Assembly: GCA_963575745.1 (NCBI GenBank)
Contig: CAUYUJ010009823.1
Span: forward strand, 1-20,000
Length of the DNA: 20,000 nucleotides
Direction: 5' to 3'
DNA from: Prorocentrum cordatum
Taxonomy: Eukaryota > Sar > Dinophyceae > Prorocentrales > Prorocentraceae
The notes under the pieces were generated by a model. That model worked only from the letters and a program-made list of their open reading frames with translations. It was not told the origin of the DNA and searched no databases. Shown here piece by piece: positions 13,816 through 20,000 of this stretch. Numbering within the stretch: position 1 is the stretch's first letter; the number at the start of each line of letters is the position of its first letter. Both the position numbers and the translations under genes were made by a program.

Positions 13816-16800
13816 AGGATGAGCCGGGCAATGCGGTGGCCTTGCTCGACCAAGTGAGTCGGCGGACTGGCGTTGTGCACCGCGGTGCCGCAGCAGTCGG
13901 GGTCCACCACGCAGCTGGCGATGTCGATGAACCTGGGGGCAAGACCTGATCGCGGGGCAACGCGTGCGCACGCGCCCAGCGGCGCCTGTGCTGCCGCGTC
14001 TGCGGGTACCAATTCCCGACCAGATGTCGCAGTAGTAGCGTCGGTGAATGCGTGGAGGCGGTAGCCGGCATAGCCGGAGGCGTCGCGCGCAGGCGCTCTC
14101 GCATTCGGCATGAGGAGCTGGATCTTCAGCCGTTGAAATTCTCGTCCTTCGGCGTCGCGGAAGTCCTGGCCGCCATTGCCCACCGCCAGCAGCGCGAGCT
14201 GCTTGGGCGGCAGGGCACCGGAGGGCGGCTGGAGCTTCGTCGGAATCGTTCCGGCATAAACAAATGCCGGCTCGGCGCCGACTCCAGCTCGTTCTGGGCG
14301 GCGCCGGGGCCCCAAGTGATCTCGCAGCCGCCTGGCCCAGGGAAGGTGAGACGTTTGTGTTTCGCGCCTGTCTCCACCATCCCGTCGTTGGACTGCGTGG
14401 ATTGCACGCCCAACAACGAATTTCCCAGCTCGCTACATGCGACCAGCCGCCTACTCCTGCAGCGCATAGTGGAGATAACAACTTCTCCGCTGAGGGCCGC
14501 AGTTCAATTCGCCCGCCGGGCACCCCGGGCCAAAGTCGCGGCGAATCGCATGCCCCAGAGATTGGCCCAGGCGAATCGCCATGCGAGTTCAAGCATGCGC
14601 CCGACGAAGTCGGCCACCGCGGGGGCGTCGGCCGGCATGGAGACACACGCAAGTCCACGTGAGCGTCGCAGGGCACTGCTGCATCCACCGCTGGCGCGAT
14701 GCTAGATGCACTGCCAGGTGATCGCATGAGATCTAGCCGCGGCGTCCTGCAGGGGCTCGGACAGGCCGAGGAGACTGCGCGGTGGCCTGTTGTGGTTTCT
14801 CTCTGGCACGCCCCCTTCCGGCGCTGCGCGGGCCGGCGCAGGGCGCCGAACTCGCGGGCGCACGATCTGAATGAGTAGTCGGCGGCGCGCGCGGCGCGCG
14901 CTGCGTCGGCGCCGCGGGCGCGCTGGCCTCTCGCCGTGCGCGAGGGCCTCGAGACAGATGGGGCGCTCTGTCGCCGCCAATGAAGGCAGCAACGGCGGGA
15001 GGTGCAGCGGGTGCTGCAGTCCGCGCAGGAGGAGAAATAGTAAGGGCTTCTGCCCTGCTTTATGCGGCTTGGCGCTGCCTTTCGTCTTGCTGTCGCAACA
15101 GCCCCAGTGCTAGCTGCGCGCCGCGGAGCTCGTCGAGACGTCGTCATTGGGCGCAGTCGAGACCGCGGCCGGCGAACCACGCGGCCACTCTCCCAGACGC
15201 CCACGTCTACTGGCAAAGCCAATCCAAAGGGAGACTCCGGCGGCGCGGCCTCTCGGGGGCGGCGGCTCGCGCGCCGAGGCTGCCCGGCCAGTCGCGCCCC
15301 CGGGCTTGCCCTCGAAAGGTGGCGCCGCCAACTCGCGCGCCGCAGCGGTGGTGTCGGCGACGCTGCCGAGGCCGTCGGCACCGCGAGCGCAGCCTGTGCC
15401 GGCCCCCCCGCGGCCTCCGCGCGGGCCTGCGATGCAGTTGCAGGGCCCGATGGCTGAGCAGAGGCATCCGCACTGCTCGCGAAGTAGGCCATCTAGATCC
15501 TGTCGCGGTCGTCGCATGTCGGCGTCGCGCGGATTGGGCGACGACGATGGGAGCGACGCTGCCCCAACCCATCGCGACCGCTGGCCACGGCCAATCTGCT
15601 GCCGCGAGCCGCCAGAGGACGAACTCGGAGGGGTGGCCGCTGCTGCCTGCCGCGGCGCCGCCGATGCCGGCGATGGCTGGCCGCCAATTAGCGCCCCGCG
15701 CGGGATCGCACTCTCCGGGGCCCGAGGGCATAGATAGCAGAGTTCCATCAGCGCCCCTGGCCATCCAGACCACGCGCGCGCCAATCGAGGGCAGCTGCCG
15801 AGCTGGGCTCGGCGGCCGCTGCCGCCCGCTGCGCGCGAGCGGCGCTGGCGCTGGCGGCGGGGCGCAGGCGTCGAGGACGCGAGCGCGCCCTCGGTCACGG
15901 CGCCTGGGACAGTCGCGCACGAGGTGTCTTCTGACGCACGTCCGCGGCATTTGAGCTGAACCCCGCCAAGGCCCACGGGGTTGCCTTGCTGGCCCTGAAT
16001 CTCCGTTCCCCCATATACGCGCCCTTGCCGAACCCCGCGAATGTCTCTCGGAGGTCATTTTCGGACAAGTCGGCCAGGGAGGCGCGGCAGCCTTCATCGT
16101 GGCCCTTGCCTTTCCGTCCGACGACCCTCCGGGCGCGGCGCGCAGGGCTGCGGCCGCCGCAGCGTCGCCGACCACGCTGTTCCACGGGAAAGGCGCACAA
16201 TTCAGGAGTCGTCGGCGGCTGTTTCTCCTTCGCCGAATTAGCTGACGGCGTCGGCATCGGTGCCTGAATCGACGCCCGCCGCTGGGAATGCCTCCTGCGC
16301 TGGCGGCGCCGGCGCAAGTGACATCGGCGCCGCCCCCTCGCATGACCCCGGCCGCCCCGGCTCGGCCTGGCCGCAGCGCCGTAGACGCGCCTGAGCTCGC
16401 GCGGGCGCACCGGCGAGGAAGGTCCGATGTTGGGCCGAATGGGCCGCTGAGGCGAGTCTGCCGGGCGACCCCGCGACCGCGTGCCCAAATCGTCGCCGTT
16501 GACCAGCCGCGCGCGCGAGCTGTGCTGCGTTCGTCGGAAGGGCCGCGCGATACATGTAGCGCTGCAGTATATGGTCACTCGGACGGAGGACACTCCGACC
16601 GCGCGCAAGGAGTCGCTGAGACCCTCGTAGCCGATTGCGGGTTGACCAACTTGTTGCGCGCGGTTGCGGAAGATGCCGAAATGCGCGAGGAGGTTGCCGA
16701 TGCGCTCCGGCGGCAGCCCGGAGTGCAGAGACTGCCGAAGCGTGCCCCGTCGCGCCCAATGTGCCCCGTCGTTCGGCCAAGCTGTGCATCAGGGGGGTCA

Positions 16801-17863
16801 TCGGTGACACTGGGTGCGCCCTCCTTGGAGCAGCGCAGCTGGCGGTCACTCGTCCGCGAACTCACGCGCCATGCTGGCGAGTCGCGACGATGCAAAAACA
16901 GCCCGGCGAAACTCAGTGAGGTCTGAATTCGCCACTGACCACATTAGATTTTCACGACCCGCACCCGTCGCTGGACAGGCACTCGTGACTGTTGCTCGGG
17001 CCCCCAGGTGCGGAGGTGTCGCGCGTTGCCGCCGCCGCCAGCGCCCGTGCAGGTCAGGCAGCTGGCCACGGCAAGCATGCCTACTCCGATGGCCGTCCAG
17101 CTGGAGTGGAGGCCCCCTATGGGTCTAGGAAGCAATGGAGGCTGGTTGCCCAACGACGGCGCTGCTCTGACCGTGAGCCTCGTAACCGCCGTGGGCTCCT
17201 GTCCCGGATGCGCTCCTCCTCGTCAGCGAATTGGCCGTTATCTTCCGTCGCGTGGAAATGCCCTTGTTCGTGCGTCGCGTCGTCACAGTACTGAATACCA
17301 TCAGCTGCACGATCGTCGAAAAGGGTGCGCATCGGAATCTCGTCCTGCCAGGCTGAAGGAAGTGAGTGGGTGCGGCGATAAGTCGCGCCCTAAGAAATCG
17401 AAGACAGACCGTCCCAAGTCTGTTTCGCTGTCCGTTGGCGCGCTGGCAACATCATCGCCGAACCTTCCACGGGTTTCCCACTGTTCTGTCGCTCTTCCCA
17501 GGGCTTTCGTAACATCATTGCGAGTAGCTCGGGGCACCTGGCCGTAGCCGCTAGTGTCAACGCTGCTTCGATCAACTGATCATTATGCGCGGCCGAATCC
17601 CCTTCCGTGGGTATCTCCACTGGTGGGGGGGCGTGGCATTCGAAACCACGAGCGGCTCAACCATAATCTGACCACGTTCCGAGGAAAGTACAGGCGGGAG
17701 CGGCAGGGCGCCGCGGTTTTTGTAGCGGTCGATGGCATGGTATTCGTTGAATTGTTGTGGCACGATTTGAGTTTGATGTCGTCGTCCTTGTACGGGTTGT
17801 CGTCATACGGTTGCGGCGCCCCCGTTACGAAGGCCGGGAGGATCGCAGCGAATACTGTCCAGC
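13806..17863 (-). pseudogene. Frame-broken coding-like block, possibly bacterial in origin
   Basis: This 4-kb stretch is almost free of microsatellites. Its minus strand shows GC3-rich, protein-like segments that switch frame every 100-200 bases. In transcript order: 17861-17766 (FVTGAPQPYDDNPYKDDD), 17763-17626 (QQFNEYHAIDRYKNRG), 17620-17390 (HNDQLIEAALTLAATA), about 17349-17190 (EDNGQFADEEERIRDRS), 17153-16944 (a hydrophobic WTAIGVGMLAVASC segment), 16944-16849 (MWSVANSDLTEFRRAV), about 16745-16600, 16100-15900 (SENDLRETFAGFGKGAY), 14638-14507 (ELAWRFAWANLWGMRF), 14467-14270 (GPGGCEITWGPGAAQNE) and 14277-13806 (LALLAVGNGGQDFRDAEG, ending at a stop). At 16946-16942 TAATG joins a stop and a start, as in bacterial operons. 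A 644-codon open frame also spans 13558-15492 but has poor composition over most of its length. No family is recognised. Decay after gene transfer, a foreign or chimeric contig, and uncorrected sequencing indels are all possible. Confidence 0.35.
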
Positions 17864-18159
17864 GCGCAGGCAAGCTGGCTGGAGAGGTGGATGCCTTTAC
17901 CATCGAGGCGGAACGAACGGAGTGCGCCACGCGGGCCATGGCGCCTAGGTGTGGAACGGAACCGAAGCTCCGATACCAACTAAGGAATGAAACATAAACT
18001 ATGAAACCGATGTTTTGTCCTGAGCGGACGGATGTCTTATACGCAATGCGCGTTCAATACGGGCACGGTCGGTTAACCCACCGTGCCCCAGAAGCCAAGA
18101 CGGCGGCGGCAAGGGGGGACGATTGAGAGGGCAAAGAGAATGCACTGCTACCGTTCGAG

Positions 18160-18197
18160 TAAGAGGAGCAGGAGGAGGAGCAGGAGGAGGAGGTCGT
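18160..18197. repeat. (GGAGCA)n/(AGG)n purine repeat
   Basis: AGGAGCAGGAGGAGGAGC units in a short purine-rich tract. It marks the return of simple repeats after the repeat-poor block. Confidence 0.85.
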
Positions 18198-18258
18198 CCC
18201 CTTCCTTTCCTTCGAAGGCTGGGGAGCGACAGCAACAGCACCGGTCGAGAACCCCTAC

Positions 18259-18374
18259 CCCCGGCGGCGGCGGGCGCTCGCGGCGGGGCCGCGGGTCCCC
18301 GTCGGGCGGCGGCCGCGGGTCGGCCAGCGCGTCCGCGGGCGCGGCGTCGAGGTCGTCCAGCTGGGCGGAAGCGC
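18259..18374 (-). CDS. Candidate exon, acidic proline-rich peptide
   Basis: The minus strand reads ASAQLDDLDAAPADALAD and PRPPPDGDPRPRRERPPPPG with G or C at every third position. CTTATCGAG stands upstream as a weak acceptor and GGG/GTAGGGG downstream as a donor. The plus strand reads an Arg/Gly-rich peptide over the same bases, continuous with the next feature, so only one of the two is likely real. The product is unknown, probably a disordered region. Confidence 0.3.
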
Positions 18375-18377
18375 CTC

Positions 18378-18540
18378 GATAAGACGCAGGAGGACATACT
18401 GCAGCAGGAGCTCGACCACAAGAAACCTTCCACAAAGAAGCACCCAACCCTGAAACCCGAGGCGTCCGTGGACTTCTGGTGGGGGAACGCCACGCCTTCC
18501 ATAGCAGCACCATCGAAACCCAAGCAACCCAAGGCACCCT
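18378..18540 (+). CDS. Alternative plus-strand candidate exon
   Basis: A plus frame reads DKTQEDILQQELDHKKPS, then KHPTLKPEASVDFWWGN, with moderately GC-rich third positions. Directly upstream in the same frame is RRRGRPAGRKRL. A basic Arg/Gly-rich stretch followed by K-x-EDL-x2-ELD recalls the C-terminal tail of Aly/REF-type mRNA export factors, but the match is short and the RNA-binding domain is not in view. It competes with the minus-strand call at 18259-18374. Beyond 18540 the frame loses its bias. Confidence 0.25.
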
Positions 18541-18801
18541 GGAGGCAAGCAGGGCGTCTCTTGGAATGGACTTCTGCTGCAATGCCACGTGTTTTCTTGG
18601 CGCGTCGTACGTCCGACCAGGTCACACAGTTGGGGGGGGGGCACAAAAGGTGGGGTTGGGGCAAAGGTAAGGAGGGACTGCTGGAATGAAAATCGCTCCG
18701 AACGGCCCCCAGAAGAAGGAAACGTTCAACGGGAGCACCCAGCTGGGCCCGCTCCGCAGCCACACCCTGGGATAACCCTCCCTCTACGAACCCCCGATGC
18801 T

Positions 18802-18971
18802 GTTAGGTCGGGCGTGTCCCCCTACAGGCGGAGCCTGGGCGAAAAAATACAAGCTACCCCAAACATACCCCCAAATAGTCGAAAAACCATCTTGAACGAA
18901 AATCGTCCCCAGACTAATTCTAGACTGGTTTTTTGGATAAGCCTCCTGTAGAGGGACAGGCCCGACGTAAC
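18802..18971. mobile_element. Family A short inverted-repeat element, copy 3
   Basis: This is the most symmetrical copy. The left end GTTAGGTCGGGCGTGTCCCC is matched by the right end, whose reverse complement reads GTTACGTCGGGCCTGTCCCT, and both arms continue with CTACAGG. Length is 170 bp against 164 for copy 1. The last bases of this element touch the first bases of family B copy 2. Confidence 0.82.
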
Positions 18972-19155
18972 CCCAGACATGATCGCGTCGTAAAAAATTC
19001 AGGACGGAGGTTTTTCGCTAGTTTAGGCCTCCAGAAGCCCTCGCCGCGCCCTGGGACCATCAAAAAACGACTCAGGATGAAAAACCGGCCCCAGGGAAAG
19101 GGTCGGGACTTCCGGGGACGCCGTCCTGAAAAAATCAGGACGTCGCATGTCTGGG
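18971..19155. mobile_element. Family B short inverted-repeat element, copy 2
   Basis: The left end CCCCAGACATGATCGCGTCG and the right end GACGTCGCATGTCTGGG are inverted copies (CCCAGACATG). Next to the right end GTCCTGA-AAAAA-TCAGGAC is a perfect 7-bp hairpin that copy 1 lacks; it explains most of the length difference (185 against 149 bp). The interior aligns with 5571-5719 through ATGAAAAAC, GGAAAGGG and AAAAAACGACTCAG. Confidence 0.8.
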
Positions 19156-19195
19156 ACGACACCGTGCAGCCGAGCCGTGGCACACCTCGATGCCC

Positions 19196-19297
19196 CAGCG
19201 GCAGGGGCCAGAGGGCGCCCGCCGCCGCGCACAGTGCGAAGAGGACTTCTTGGGCGCGCGCGTCGCCCTCTCGGGGGCGCGGCGCGCACACGCACTC
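19196..19297. repeat. Dispersed element family D, copy 2
   Basis: It aligns with 2590-2690 (GCGGCAGGGGCCAGAGGGCG, then CGCGTCGCCC and CGCGCACACGCAC). A further piece, GCGACGCGCACACACAGTCT near 19470, may be a third fragment. Confidence 0.6.
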
Positions 19298-20000
19298 TTG
19301 GCCCAGCGATGGCGGAGCCCAGTGGCACGACACGACAGACGAACGACGGACGACAGACGAGGACGACGGGGGAGGCGCAGGGGGCGAGGGCGGGAGAAAG
19401 GAAGGGGGGGGAAGGGCGGCGCGCCGGCCCGCGCCCGGCCCGGCCAGCCCGCGCCCGGCCCGGGGGGGAGGGGCGACGCGCACACACAGTCTTGGGCACT
19501 TGGAGGGGCCCTGGGACACACAAAGAAATACACACAAATGACAGGGTTACCCATATTCTCCCATACCTTCTGGATGTGTGTCTTCCCCCCCCCACTTCCA
19601 ATACTTTCCCATGTTTTCCTGGGGATCGACGATGAGTTGTGCCTGTGTGTTCTGTCCCCTCCTCAATACTGCATCTCGCTGGCACGAAGTCACACGAGCA
19701 CGCGATGAGAGAGCATTCGCCGAGTACTGCATTCACGCGCGAGGACCGCCTTCCTCCCTCCTCCCCCTCTCGGAGGCACAGCGCTTGCTCTCCCATGCGC
19801 GCGCGCACGCTTAGCCCTGTGCGCTTTAGCCTCGCCCGTTTGCGGGCCAGCCCTCGTGTCTGTCTGTCTGCACGCATAATACTAGCATGATTTGGGTGGC
19901 GCCGACGTCGAGGGCGGGTGGGCGGCTCGAAACGGCGGCCGCTCCCCTCCGGGCGTGGCAGTGTCTTCACGCCGGGCGGATGTTCCGAATCTGTCGTAGG
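19298..20000. other. No gene identified
   Basis: A GC-rich purine-skewed stretch (19300-19470), then mixed unique sequence. TTCTCCCATACCTTCTGG and TTTCCCATGTTTTCCTGGGG (19555-19623) look like a diverged short repeat. Alternating CG-rich GCGCGCGCACGC lies near 19797. Frames on both strands have no bias or motif. Confidence 0.5.

Noticed and set aside
13558-15492. 644-codon minus-strand open frame
   Set aside because: Over most of its length it is Arg/Ala/Pro/Ser-rich without motif, and better coding-like segments lie in other frames across the same bases. GC-rich DNA has few stops.
17541-17560. Dinoflagellate spliced-leader sequence (starts CCGTAGCC)
   Set aside because: Only the first eight bases match; the rest of the conserved 22-base leader is absent.

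Overview
This window looks like nuclear DNA of a GC-rich, repeat-laden protist, most likely a dinoflagellate. The best evidence is the one clear gene, at 7910-9598. It is the 3' part of a LINE-type retroelement ending in an RNase H domain with zinc-knuckle-like cysteines, in the style of the RNase H elements common in dinoflagellate genomes. Dense (TCC)n, (ATC)n and related microsatellites and scattered short exon-like islands fit the same picture. No rRNA gene, tRNA gene, CRISPR array or intact host gene could be supported. The organism call is inference (about 0.6).

Layout. An 82-bp tandem satellite opens the window (61-486), followed by TCC/CTG microsatellites (774-1622). From about 1.9 to 5.7 kb there is a chain of short non-coding elements with inverted ends: family F copy 1, family A copies 1 and 2, family D copy 1, a 144-bp element, a nested hairpin at 2843-3052, family C copy 1, a foldback at 4501-4692 and family B copy 1. 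Next come a candidate minus-strand exon (5758-5885), a huge ATC/ACC/AGC compound microsatellite (5960-6625) and a 450-bp polypyrimidine block (7013-7470). The 5'-truncated retroelement (7691-9745) sits between two (GGA)n tracts. From 10230 to 10767 two long palindromic elements lie side by side. Further microsatellites, family F copy 2, family C and more candidate minus-strand exons follow (11079-12940). The 12792-12940 exon lies between two arms of a roughly 100-bp inverted repeat.

The stretch 13.8-17.9 kb is different. It has almost no simple repeats, and its minus strand carries many short, protein-like, GC3-rich segments that change frame every 100-200 bases, including one bacterial-style overlapping stop/start (TAATG at 16942-16946). 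I read it as a decayed or error-broken, possibly bacterial, coding block, but no family is recognised. The window ends with family A, B and D copies in tandem (18802-19297), then sequence with nothing identifiable.

The main novelty is the number of unrelated short elements (about 125-290 bp) that end in inverted repeats and fold back on themselves, two families of which recur in the same order more than 16 kb apart. They resemble MITEs or introners, an assignment that needs genome-wide copies and RNA evidence. The exons listed are hypotheses from third-codon-position GC, charged peptide composition and splice-like borders.
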